A program made the translations under genes and the position numbers. Shown here one piece after another: positions 1 through 7,485 of a DNA stretch of 9,067 nucleotides. A model generated the notes under the pieces. It saw nothing but the letters and a program-made list of their open reading frames with translations, searched no databases and was not told where the DNA came from. Source of the stretch: an uncultured Simplicispira sp. (lineage in GTDB: Bacteria; Pseudomonadota; Gammaproteobacteria; Burkholderiales; Burkholderiaceae_C); the NCBI GenBank assembly GCA_903882725.1, contig CAIRYF010000055.1:1-9067 (forward strand), written 5' to 3'. Numbering within the stretch: the first letter of the stretch is position 1; each line of letters opens with the position of its first letter.

Positions 1-7
1 AAATAAT

Positions 8-36
8 TCTGCACAAGCCTAAAACTAGGTTACAAT
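8..36 (+). promoter_or_regulatory. Putative sigma-70 promoter of the initiator tRNA gene
   Basis: A -10-like hexamer TACAAT (31-36) matches the TATAAT consensus at five of six bases. A weak -35-like TCTGCA (8-13) lies 17 bases upstream and matches TTGACA at only three of six. Transcription would start near 43-44, leaving a leader of just a few bases before the mature tRNA 5' end at 47. The AT-rich character of 1-46 against the GC-rich remainder fits a promoter. The -35 is poor and the window starts at base 1, so elements further upstream cannot be seen. Confidence 0.45.
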
Positions 37-46
37 AAACACTTGC

Positions 47-123
<77 letters not shown>

Positions 124-127
124 ATTT

Positions 128-160
128 AAAAATCCCACCTTTTTAGGTGGGATTTTTTTT
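128..160 (+). terminator. Rho-independent terminator after tRNA-fMet
   Basis: The stem TCCCACCT (133-140) pairs perfectly with AGGTGGGA (145-152) around a TTTT loop (141-144). It is extended by A:T pairs and followed by eight T (153-160). It starts five bases after the tRNA CCA end, so it terminates the tRNA transcript. The A-run at 128-132 would give a short U tract on the opposite strand, so it could also work weakly in reverse. It separates tRNA transcription from recC, which therefore probably needs its own promoter in 161-280. Confidence 0.95.
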
Positions 161-212
161 GGCCGTTTGATCGCTGGTATTTGTAGCCAATGGCAACCTC
201 TTTTTCGGTTAA

Positions 213-234
213 ACGCTAGCGCGTGCGCTATCGT
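213..234. repeat. Imperfect palindrome in the recC leader
   Basis: The arms ACGCTAGCGC (213-222) and GCGCTATCGT (225-234) are inverted repeats separated by GT. There is one mismatch, opposite C216 and T231, and the inner six base pairs (TAGCGC/GCGCTA) are perfect. No T-run follows, so it is not a terminator. It could be a protein-binding operator, a hairpin in the recC 5' leader, or a degenerate copy of a dispersed intergenic repeat. The sequence alone does not decide between these. Confidence 0.55.
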
Positions 235-264
235 GGCGGGTTACTTGCCCTCTCTGCCGTTCTT

Positions 265-270
265 GAGAAA
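265..270 (+). promoter_or_regulatory. Weak Shine-Dalgarno of recC supporting the GTG start
   Basis: GAGAAA (265-270) sits 10 bases before the GTG at 281. It is a poor match to AGGAGG, but it is the only purine-rich stretch in a usable position for this start. The TTG at 167 has only a T-tract and GGCCGT in front of it. A weak site on the first gene, with strong ones on recB and recD, would make the downstream genes depend partly on coupling. Confidence 0.4.
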
Positions 271-280
271 GCCCGCCCCT

Positions 281-3200
281 GTGACCACTGCCACTCTTCA
301 GCCGGGCCTGATTGCCCTGCACAGCAACCGCACCGAGGCGCTTGCCGATACCGTTTTTGCCTGGTTGCGCAAGCACCCCTTGGGGCCGCTGGAAGAAGAC
401 ATCGTCTTGGTGCAAAGCAATGGTGTAGCCGAGTGGTTCAAGATGGCGCTGGCCGGCAAAAGCGGCGTGTGTGCAGCGGCGCGGGTCGAATTACCGTCAC
501 GCTTTTTGTGGCGCACCTACCGCCAAGTGCTGGGGCGCGGCAACGTGCCAGCGCAGTCGCCGGTTGATAAAACCCCGCTGACTTGGCGTTTGATGCAGCT
601 GTTGCCCGACCTGTTGGCAGTGCCAGAGTTTGCCTCCGTCGCCAGCTTTTTGCGCCCCGGCGGAGCAGACCGATTGCTACAGCTGGCCAGTCGTTTGGCC
701 GATTTGTTTGACCAATACCAAGTCTATCGACCGGACTGGCTGGTGGCTTGGGCTGCAGGGCGAGACATATTGGCTGCGCCCGGACGGCATGACCTATCCG
801 TGCCACCCGATCAGCAGTGGCAGCCACACCTGTGGCGTGCGGTGATGGAAACATTGAATGAGCGCGAACGCAGCGCCATTCGCCCACTGATTCACCAGCG
901 TGCGCTGGAGGTTTTGTTGGACGACAGTGCCGCGCTGGCCCAGCCGGTGGCGCGGCGCGTGGTGCTGTTTGGCGCTTCGCACGTGCCGCTACCGGTGCTG
1001 CAAATGCTGGCAGCGCTGGCGGGTCACAGCCAAGTGTTGCTGGCGATACCCAACCCGTGCCGCTTCCATTGGGCCGACATCATGGAAGGACGTGACCTGC
1101 TGCGCATGGAGCGCCGCCGCCATCCCTTGCGCGCTGGGTGCAATTTAGCCGAATTGCCACTGGAAGAGATGCACGCCCATGCCCATCCGTTGCTGGCGGC
1201 TTGGGGCCGACAGGGGCGCGATTTTGTGCGCCAGTTGGACGAATTTGACGACGCCCAGCAAGCGCAGCAACGCTTTTCCTTACCGCGTGTGGATTTGTTT
1301 GATGAGGACGATAGTCCCGGTGCGCCACTGCTGCTGCAAGTGCAGCAACACATTCGCGACCTGCGCCCCTTGGCCGAGCACCCGCAGTTGCCAGCCGATG
1401 CGCTAGACCGCTCCATCGTGTTTCACCAAGCGCACAGCGCGCTGCGCGAAGTCGAGGTACTGCACGATCAGCTGTTGGCCTTGCTGGCCGATCGGTCGGT
1501 TGACAACCCGGTGCAGCCGCGCGATGTGGTGGTGATGGTGCCTGATATAGACACGATGGCACCGGCAATCCGCGCGGTGTTTGGCCAATACGGGCGTCGT
1601 GATACGCGCTTTATTCCGTTTGATATTGCTGACCTGAGTGCGCGCGATAACAGTTCGCTGGTCGGTGCGCTGGAGTGGCTGCTGCGCCTGCCGCAGCAGC
1701 GCTGCCGACTCAGTGAACTGCGCGACTTGCTGGATGTACCGGCGGTGGCGGCGCGCTTTGGCGTGGCCCCCGATGCGCTGGGGCGCTTGACGCAGTGGAT
1801 GGCTGGCGCTGGCATCCGTTGGGGTTTGAACGAAACCCAGCGTGCAGGCTTGGGCCTGTCGGCCTGCGGCGCGCAAAACACCAGCGCCTTTGGCCTGCGC
1901 CGTATGCTGCTGGGTTATGCCAGCGGCACAACGCCGTTTGCCGACTTGCAACCCTATGGCGAAGTCGGCGGACTAGAGGCCGAATTGGCCGGTGCTTTGG
2001 CCAGCTTGCTGCACCGCCTTGAGCTGTGGCGCGTGCAGGCCAGTGAGCCTGCCACTCCCGTGCAATGGGCCGAGCGGGGCCGGGCGCTGTTGGCGGATGT
2101 GGTTGCGCCAACGGACGACGCCGATCGCGCCACGCTGGCCGCCTTGGACGATGCTTTGACCCGCTGGCAAGAAGCCTGTGAGCAAGCGCAGTTTGATGAG
2201 GCGGTGCCGCTGGCGGTGGTGCGCAAAGCATGGTTAGACACGCTGCAAGAGCCCGCGCTGAACCAGCGTTTTCGCGCCGGTGGCGTGACGTTTTGCACAC
2301 TGATGCCGATGCGTGCCATTCCGTTTGAAGTGGTGTGCTTGCTGGGCATGAACGATGGCGACTATCCACGCCGCGCACCGCGCAGCGACTTTGACCTGAT
2401 GGCGCTGCCCGGCCAGAACCGCCCCGGCGACCGTTCGCGCCAAAGCGATGATCGCCAATTGATGCTCGAAGCGCTGCTGTCGGCGCGCCGTATGCTGTAC
2501 ATCAGCTGGACGGGGCGCAGTGTGCGCGACAACAGCGTGCAGCCGCCGTCGGTGCTGGTGTCGCAACTGCGCGACTACTTGGCCGCTGGTTGGAGCGGCG
2601 ACGTGCTGGCACCGCGCACCACCGAGCACCCGTTGCAGCCGTTTAGCCGGCGCTATTTTGAGGGCGACCCGCACCTGCGCACCTATGCGCGCGAATGGCG
2701 CTTGGCGCACGTGGTGCCTGATTCTGTGGACTCTACGGACGCCGCCGCACCCATTGCCGCTTGGACACCCGATGTCAGCGTGCCGCTGACGGTGGAGCAA
2801 CTGGCGCGGTTTTTGCGCAATCCGGTCAAAACCTTTTTCCGCGAGCGTCTGGGTGTGGTGTTTGATGCGCAGGAAGACGACCCGGACGACGATGAATCCT
2901 TTGGTTTGGGCGGGCTGGAGGAATACGGCGTAGTGCAAACCTTGGTGGACGAAGTGCTGGCCGACGTCGCCGGCCGCACTGAGCACAATGCCGCTGCCAT
3001 CAGTGCCGAACTGCCGGTTTTGCTGGCCACGCGCCTGCACAACCTGCGCCGCGCCGGTCGGTTGCCGCTGGGCGGTTTTGCCGAACGTGCCCAAGCGCAA
3101 TTGGAAGGTATTTTGTTGCCACTGCTGCACGCTTGGCAGGCTGTGCAGGTGCTGCATCCCCACGCCATGGCGCGGGTGCCGCTGCAATACGTGCAGGGCC

Positions 3201-3778
3201 ACACGTTGCTGCCGCTGCAAGACTGGCTTGACCACCTGCGCCAAGGCACCCACGGCCCGGACGATACTCCGGTGTGGCTGGAGTTGACGCCGTCCAAGTT
3301 GCTGCAAGACGTTAAAAAGGGCACGCTGCGCACCGATAAGCTGCTGGCGGTGTGGGTGCGCAGTGTGGCCGCTGCCGCCAGTGGCGTAAACGTGGATGGC
3401 ATTTTGGTTGGGCGCGACGCCACACTGCGCATCACGCCGTTAGAGCCTGAGAGCGCACAAGCGACCTTGGACGATGTGCTGCGTGCTTGGCACCAAGGCA
3501 TGGCCGGGCCGCTGCCGCTGGCGCTGCGCACCGGGCTGGCACTGGTGACAGGCCAGAACGCTGCTGCCGTCTATGAGGGCAGTTACCAGCGCGATGGCGA
3601 TGTGGTCGAGCCATGTTTGGCGCGGGTTTATCCCGACTACGAGGCGCTCACCGACGATGGCCGCTTTGAAGGGCTGGCGCAGTCCCTTTGTAGGCCGCTG
3701 GCCGAATGGGCGGCCACCCACGTGCAGGCCATGCCGCACAGTTTCACTATGGACAGTGCTGAAGGAGCCAGCGCATGA
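281..3778 (+). CDS. recC: RecBCD subunit RecC (Chi-recognition scaffold)
   Basis: RecC is the subunit of the RecBCD double-strand-break enzyme that splits the duplex and scans the 3' strand for Chi. It has an inactive helicase-like fold followed by an inactive nuclease-like fold. From GTG 281 the product is 1165 aa (E. coli about 1122). Family landmarks, numbered from this start, are LHSNR at 13-17, LVQSNGVAEW at 43-52, ADLFDQY at 140-146, YRPDW at 149-153, RVVLFGASHVPLP at 226-238, NPCRFHW at 258-264, HSALREVEVLHD at 385-396, CTLMPMRAIPF at 672-682, GMNDGDYPR at 689-697 and GDRSR at 716-720. The C-terminal part (from about 836) includes an acidic stretch at 865-872. No Walker A motif is visible, as expected. 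An in-frame TTG at 167 would add 38 residues unlike RecC, so GTG 281 is preferred. The stop overlaps the recB ATG. Residues N47 and E51 replace E. coli T40 and Q44 in the Chi-reading pocket. Confidence 0.96.
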   Translation: MTTATLQPGLIALHSNRTEALADTVFAWLRKHPLGPLEEDIVLVQSNGVAEWFKMALAGKSGVCAAARVELPSRFLWRTYRQVLGRGNVPAQSPVDKTPLTWRLMQLLPDLLAVPEFASVASFLRPGGADRLLQLASRLADLFDQYQVYRPDWLVAWAAGRDILAAPGRHDLSVPPDQQWQPHLWRAVMETLNERERSAIRPLIHQRALEVLLDDSAALAQPVARRVVLFGASHVPLPVLQMLAALAGHSQVLLAIPNPCRFHWADIMEGRDLLRMERRRHPLRAGCNLAELPLEEMHAHAHPLLAAWGRQGRDFVRQLDEFDDAQQAQQRFSLPRVDLFDEDDSPGAPLLLQVQQHIRDLRPLAEHPQLPADALDRSIVFHQAHSALREVEVLHDQLLALLADRSVDNPVQPRDVVVMVPDIDTMAPAIRAVFGQYGRRDTRFIPFDIADLSARDNSSLVGALEWLLRLPQQRCRLSELRDLLDVPAVAARFGVAPDALGRLTQWMAGAGIRWGLNETQRAGLGLSACGAQNTSAFGLRRMLLGYASGTTPFADLQPYGEVGGLEAELAGALASLLHRLELWRVQASEPATPVQWAERGRALLADVVAPTDDADRATLAALDDALTRWQEACEQAQFDEAVPLAVVRKAWLDTLQEPALNQRFRAGGVTFCTLMPMRAIPFEVVCLLGMNDGDYPRRAPRSDFDLMALPGQNRPGDRSRQSDDRQLMLEALLSARRMLYISWTGRSVRDNSVQPPSVLVSQLRDYLAAGWSGDVLAPRTTEHPLQPFSRRYFEGDPHLRTYAREWRLAHVVPDSVDSTDAAAPIAAWTPDVSVPLTVEQLARFLRNPVKTFFRERLGVVFDAQEDDPDDDESFGLGGLEEYGVVQTLVDEVLADVAGRTEHNAAAISAELPVLLATRLHNLRRAGRLPLGGFAERAQAQLEGILLPLLHAWQAVQVLHPHAMARVPLQYVQGHTLLPLQDWLDHLRQGTHGPDDTPVWLELTPSKLLQDVKKGTLRTDKLLAVWVRSVAAAASGVNVDGILVGRDATLRITPLEPESAQATLDDVLRAWHQGMAGPLPLALRTGLALVTGQNAAAVYEGSYQRDGDVVEPCLARVYPDYEALTDDGRFEGLAQSLCRPLAEWAATHVQAMPHSFTMDSAEGASA
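739..746 (+). other. E. coli-type Chi octamer GCTGGTGG (within recC)
   Basis: This is an exact match to the E. coli Chi sequence on the + strand. In E. coli the octamer makes RecBCD stop degrading the 3' strand and load RecA when the enzyme arrives from the 3' side of the site. Whether the enzyme of this organism reads the same octamer is unknown, and GC-rich coding sequence produces this word by chance more often than average. Confidence 0.25.
3762..3767 (+). promoter_or_regulatory. Strong Shine-Dalgarno of recB
   Basis: AAGGAG lies inside the last codons of recC, seven bases before the recB ATG at 3775. With the ATGA overlap of recC stop and recB start it fixes the recB start and allows terminating ribosomes to reinitiate, which would help keep subunit amounts matched. 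Confidence 0.85.
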
Positions 3779-6700
3779 CAACACATTCCACCCCCAGCGT
3801 GCCAAGCACCGCTCTGCACGCCATCGACTTTCCGCTATGGGGCAGTCGGCTGATTGAGGCCAGCGCGGGCACCGGCAAAACCTGGACGATTGCTGCGCTG
3901 TACCTGCGCTTGGTACTGGGCCATGGCGGCGCTAACGCCTTTGTGCAAGCACTGCGCCCAGCCGATATTTTGGTGATGACCTTCACCCGCGCTGCCACGC
4001 GCGAGTTGTCAGATCGCATTCGTGCCCGGTTGATAGAAGCGGCGCAGTGCTTTCGCGGCGAGGCCCACGTGTCGAAAGACGATGATTTTCTGGCCGATTT
4101 GTTGGCGGCTTACCCCGACGGCCCCGAGCGGCGCCGCGCTGCGTGGCGTTTGGCGATGGCCGCTGAAGGCATGGACGATGCCGCCGTCCACACCATCGAT
4201 GCGTGGTGCCAGCGGATGTTGCGCGAGCACGCCTTTGACAGCGGTTGCCTGTTTGATGAAGAACTCAGCACCGATGAAAACGCGCTGCACACCGAAGCTG
4301 CGCAAGACTACTGGCGCCAGCAGTGCTACCCGCTGCGCGGTGAAGCGCTAGACGCCGTGTTGAAGGTGTGGCGCAACGTCGATGCCTTGATAAACGATAT
4401 GCAAAAGCTGGCCGAGCAAACCCTGCCGCCCGGTAGCGGCGCGGGCACGCTGGCCGACTGCATTGCGCACCATGTGCAGGCGCACCGCAACGCCATCGTC
4501 GCCCTGAAAGCGGGCTGGGCGCAGCGCGCCAAAGCCATGCAAATCTGGCTGGACGACCAAACTGCGCCCAAAGTGTGTGACTGGAACCGGGTCAAACTGA
4601 CGCCGCGTTACTACACCCCTTGGTTGACCGCCTTGGCGGCATGGGCCAAAAGTGCTGATAGCCTGCCGCTCGAATTGACCGAAGCAGCGCAATGGCGACT
4701 GACGCCCGATGGCTTATTGGAAGCCCGCAAACCCAGTGCCCCAGCCATCAGCCTGCCAGACGATTTTCAAGCGTTTGCCGACCTGCTGGTGGCCCAAAAC
4801 GCGCTGCCCAACCCCAAAATTGCCCTGCGCCTGCACGCCGCCGCCCACGTACAGGCGCGCCGCCTCGAACTCAAGCAGCACGCCGGTACCTTTGGCTTCA
4901 ACGATATGTTGCAGCGCTTAGACCAAGCGTTGGCCGGGCCCAGCGGCGAGCGCCTGCGCGCCCGGATGCTGGCCCAGCACCCGGTGGCGCTGATTGACGA
5001 ATTTCAAGACACCTCGCCGCTGCAATACCGTTTGTTTGAACAGCTCTACCGCACGGTAGACAACGACCCCCGCACCGCGCTGCTGCTGATTGGCGACCCC
5101 AAGCAATCGATTTATGGTTTTCGCGGCGCCGATATTCACAGCTACCTGTCGGCGCGCCGCGCTACTGAGGGCCGCCACTACGTGCTGGGCACCAACTACC
5201 GCTCGACCCAAGCGCTGGTCGATGCCGTCAACCACAGCTTTTCTCGGGCTGAAGCGCGTGCGGGCGGCGGCGCTTTTTTGTTTCGCAGCGGCCCCCAAGC
5301 TGAGAACCCGTTGCCGTTTGTGCCGGTGGCTGCCAGCGGGCGGCCTGAGCACTTCCAAACTGCCAACGGCCCGGTGGATGCACTGACTTTGACGCACGAC
5401 TTGGAACTGCGCAGCAGCGAACAGCACCGCCGCCTGTTTGCCGCGCTGTGCGCCGAGCGCATCAGCACGTGGCTGAACGACGGCCAAGCCGGTTTTGTCG
5501 AGCCCGACAAGGCCTTGCAGCGCCTGCGCCCGGCCGACATTGCCGTGCTGGTGCGCACCGGCAAAGAAGCCCAAGCCGTGCGCTGCGAACTGCGCCGGCG
5601 CGGCGTGGCGTCGGTGTATTTGTCAGACAAAGATTCAGTGTTTGACAGCGGCGAAGCACACGACCTGCTGCACTGGCTGCACGCCGTGGCCGAGCCGCTG
5701 GACGTGCGCCGCGTGCGCGCTGGCTTGGCCACGCGCATGGTGGGCCTGACGCTGGACGAGTTGCTGTGCTTGGCCAGCGATGATGACGCGCTGGACGCGC
5801 GCAGTGAACAACTGCGCGCGCTGCACCATGTCTGGCAAACCCAAGGCGTGCTGACCATGCTGCGCCAAACGCTGCACCAGCTGGACTTGCCCGCGCGTTG
5901 GCTGCAGCAGCCCGATGGCGAGCGCCGCCTAACCAACTTTTTGCACTTAGCAGAATTGCTGCAAGTGGCCAGCGCGCAACTGGAAGGCGAGCAAGCCTTG
6001 ATCCGCTGGTTGGGCCAGCAATTGCAGGGCGAGCGCAGCGGCAGTGATGAGCAAATCGTCCGTCTCGAAAGCGATGCCGATTTGGTCAAAGTCGTCACCA
6101 TCCACAAAAGCAAAGGGCTGGAATATCCGGTGGTGTGCCTGCCGTTTGCCAGCAGCTACCGTGCGGTGACGCGCCAGTTCACCTCGTTTTTGAACTTGGC
6201 TGATGACAGCGGCAAGCGCCATTTGCACCTGACATTGAGCGATGACGCACTGGCGCAGGCCGACTTGGAGCGCCAGCGCGAAGACCTGCGCCTGCTCTAT
6301 GTTGCTCTGACGCGCGCGCGCCATGCGTTGTGGCTGGGTTTTGCAGCGCTGAAAAGCGGCAACAGCCAAGAGTGCAAAACCCACCACAGCGCTGCCGGTT
6401 ACTGGCTGGGCGGGGCGCAGGCTTACGGGGCTGGTGGCTGGTTGGGCCCACTGCAAGCGCTGGCCGAGGGCCACAGCAACATCGCCTTGCACGCCGCTGA
6501 ACACGGCTTGCCCGACGACGTACCGCGCACCCAGCTGGCAGCGCGTGCTGCACCTGCACCGCTGCACGAGCAGCCGCTCTACAGCGCTGAATTTGAGCGC
6601 CGCTGGGGCATTGCCAGCTTTTCGCAACTGGTGCGCGGTGTCGGCCAGAGCGTGGCCAGCCAAAGCAGCGCCGCCTTGCAGCGCGCCGGTGACGATGAAC

Positions 6701-7485
6701 GCCCTTTGGACAGCCCGGTGGTTGCCTTGCCGGTGCGGGCAGCTGCCAACGCCAGCGCTGCGGTCTGGCACCAGTTTCAGCGCGGTCCGCTGGTCGGCAA
6801 TTTTTTGCACGACCAATTGGAGTGGCTGGCCGGTGAAGGCTTTGCGCTGGAGGCTGACACCCCCTTGGCCGAGCGCCTGCGCCGCCGCTGCGAACGCGCT
6901 GGCTACAGCGCCGAAGCCGATAGCGTTATCGAGTGGCTGGCTGGCGTGGTCTCCACGCCGCTGCCCGACTTGGGCGTGGCGCTGAACGGGTTGCAGCACG
7001 TCTTGCCGGAGATGGAGTTTTGGCTGCCCACAGGCCAGCTGCAGGCCAGCCAAGTTGATGCCCTGTGCCGCCAGCACCTGCTGCCCGGCCAGCCGCGTGC
7101 AGCGCTGCCCGAGCGCACTTTGCACGGTATGTTGATGGGCTTTGCCGATTTGGTATTTCAGCACGGGGGGCGCTATTGGGTGCTGGACTACAAGTCGAAC
7201 CACCTTGGCGCTGATGGTGCGGCGTATCACTTTGATGCACTGAGTCAAGCGATGGCGGCGCACCGCTATGACGTGCAATCTGCCCTGTATTTGCTAGCGC
7301 TGCACCGCCTGCTGCGCCAGCGCTTGGGTGCGGCCTACGACCCGGCGCAGCACTTGGGCGGCGCGCTGTACCTGTTCTTGCGCGGCATCGACGGGCCAGC
7401 CAGCGGCGTGTTTACCGTCGCGCCACCGCTGCAGTTGCTGGACGCGCTGGACCAACTGCTGGCCAGCGAGGAGTACAGCGCATGA
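3775..7485 (+). CDS. recB: RecBCD subunit RecB (3'-5' helicase and nuclease)
   Basis: RecB is the SF1A helicase that moves 3'-5' and carries the enzyme's only nuclease site. At 1236 aa it is a little longer than E. coli RecB (about 1180). Helicase motifs run in order: Walker A ASAGTGKT 29-36, TFTRAAT 69-75, HTIDAWC 139-145, Walker B DEFQDT 408-413, GDPKQSIYGFRGAD 440-453, LGTNYRS 471-477, TIHKSKGLEY 775-784 and YVALTRAR 842-849. After a linker comes the RecB/AddAB-type nuclease: H1012 in FLHD, probably E1079 in EMEF, D1125 in FADLVF, and D1138 with K1140 in LDYKSN. These correspond to E. coli H956, E1020, D1067, D1080 and K1082, so all metal-binding and catalytic positions are kept. The start is fixed by the overlap with the recC stop and the AAGGAG ahead of it. 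No ptrA gene separates recC and recB, unlike in enterobacteria. The stop overlaps the recD start by four bases. Confidence 0.98.
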   Translation: MTTHSTPSVPSTALHAIDFPLWGSRLIEASAGTGKTWTIAALYLRLVLGHGGANAFVQALRPADILVMTFTRAATRELSDRIRARLIEAAQCFRGEAHVSKDDDFLADLLAAYPDGPERRRAAWRLAMAAEGMDDAAVHTIDAWCQRMLREHAFDSGCLFDEELSTDENALHTEAAQDYWRQQCYPLRGEALDAVLKVWRNVDALINDMQKLAEQTLPPGSGAGTLADCIAHHVQAHRNAIVALKAGWAQRAKAMQIWLDDQTAPKVCDWNRVKLTPRYYTPWLTALAAWAKSADSLPLELTEAAQWRLTPDGLLEARKPSAPAISLPDDFQAFADLLVAQNALPNPKIALRLHAAAHVQARRLELKQHAGTFGFNDMLQRLDQALAGPSGERLRARMLAQHPVALIDEFQDTSPLQYRLFEQLYRTVDNDPRTALLLIGDPKQSIYGFRGADIHSYLSARRATEGRHYVLGTNYRSTQALVDAVNHSFSRAEARAGGGAFLFRSGPQAENPLPFVPVAASGRPEHFQTANGPVDALTLTHDLELRSSEQHRRLFAALCAERISTWLNDGQAGFVEPDKALQRLRPADIAVLVRTGKEAQAVRCELRRRGVASVYLSDKDSVFDSGEAHDLLHWLHAVAEPLDVRRVRAGLATRMVGLTLDELLCLASDDDALDARSEQLRALHHVWQTQGVLTMLRQTLHQLDLPARWLQQPDGERRLTNFLHLAELLQVASAQLEGEQALIRWLGQQLQGERSGSDEQIVRLESDADLVKVVTIHKSKGLEYPVVCLPFASSYRAVTRQFTSFLNLADDSGKRHLHLTLSDDALAQADLERQREDLRLLYVALTRARHALWLGFAALKSGNSQECKTHHSAAGYWLGGAQAYGAGGWLGPLQALAEGHSNIALHAAEHGLPDDVPRTQLAARAAPAPLHEQPLYSAEFERRWGIASFSQLVRGVGQSVASQSSAALQRAGDDERPLDSPVVALPVRAAANASAAVWHQFQRGPLVGNFLHDQLEWLAGEGFALEADTPLAERLRRRCERAGYSAEADSVIEWLAGVVSTPLPDLGVALNGLQHVLPEMEFWLPTGQLQASQVDALCRQHLLPGQPRAALPERTLHGMLMGFADLVFQHGGRYWVLDYKSNHLGADGAAYHFDALSQAMAAHRYDVQSALYLLALHRLLRQRLGAAYDPAQHLGGALYLFLRGIDGPASGVFTVAPPLQLLDALDQLLASEEYSA
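4785..4792 (+). other. E. coli-type Chi octamer GCTGGTGG (within recB)
   Basis: Second exact match on the + strand. It spans codons for Leu-Leu-Val, which are very common in this reading frame, so coding bias alone could explain it. Confidence 0.25.
6430..6437 (+). other. E. coli-type Chi octamer GCTGGTGG (within recB)
   Basis: Third exact match on the + strand, in the linker between the helicase and nuclease domains of RecB, where the reading frame gives Gly-Ala-Gly-Gly. I saw no copy of the complement CCACCAGC on this strand. Function in this organism is unproven. Confidence 0.25.
7468..7473 (+). promoter_or_regulatory. Strong Shine-Dalgarno of recD
   Basis: GAGGAG lies in the final codons of recB, eight bases before the ATG at 7482. 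It supports the ATG in the ATGA overlap as the recD start over the in-frame ATGs at 7509 and 7515, which have only an AAGAAAG (7494-7500) in front. Confidence 0.75.

Larger units (their letters stand above)
161..280 (+). promoter_or_regulatory. recC leader region; promoter not clearly identified
   Basis: This 120-base stretch lies between the terminator T-tract and the preferred recC start. It should hold the recCBD promoter, but no hexamer pair is convincing. TTGATC at 167-172 resembles a -35 (four of six bases) without a good -10 at 16-18 bases. TTAAAC at 209-214 could be a poor -10. The region also contains an imperfect palindrome at 213-234, listed separately. The stretch stays open in the recC frame back to a TTG at 167, but the peptide it would encode has no resemblance to RecC, so I treat it as untranslated. 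Confidence 0.4.

Noticed and set aside
18..29. Short inverted repeat CCTA-AAAC-TAGG ahead of the tRNA
   Set aside because: Only four base pairs, in AT-rich promoter spacer; expected by chance.
2234..3307. Minus-strand open frame (about 357 codons) opposite recC
   Set aside because: Antisense shadow of conserved RecC sequence, with biased composition and no recognisable motif.
5947..7278. Long minus-strand open frame (about 443 codons) opposite recB
   Set aside because: It lies wholly inside recB, whose helicase and nuclease motifs are all intact. GC-rich third positions commonly create such antisense frames. The translated sequence is Gln/Ala/Arg-rich with no recognisable domain.
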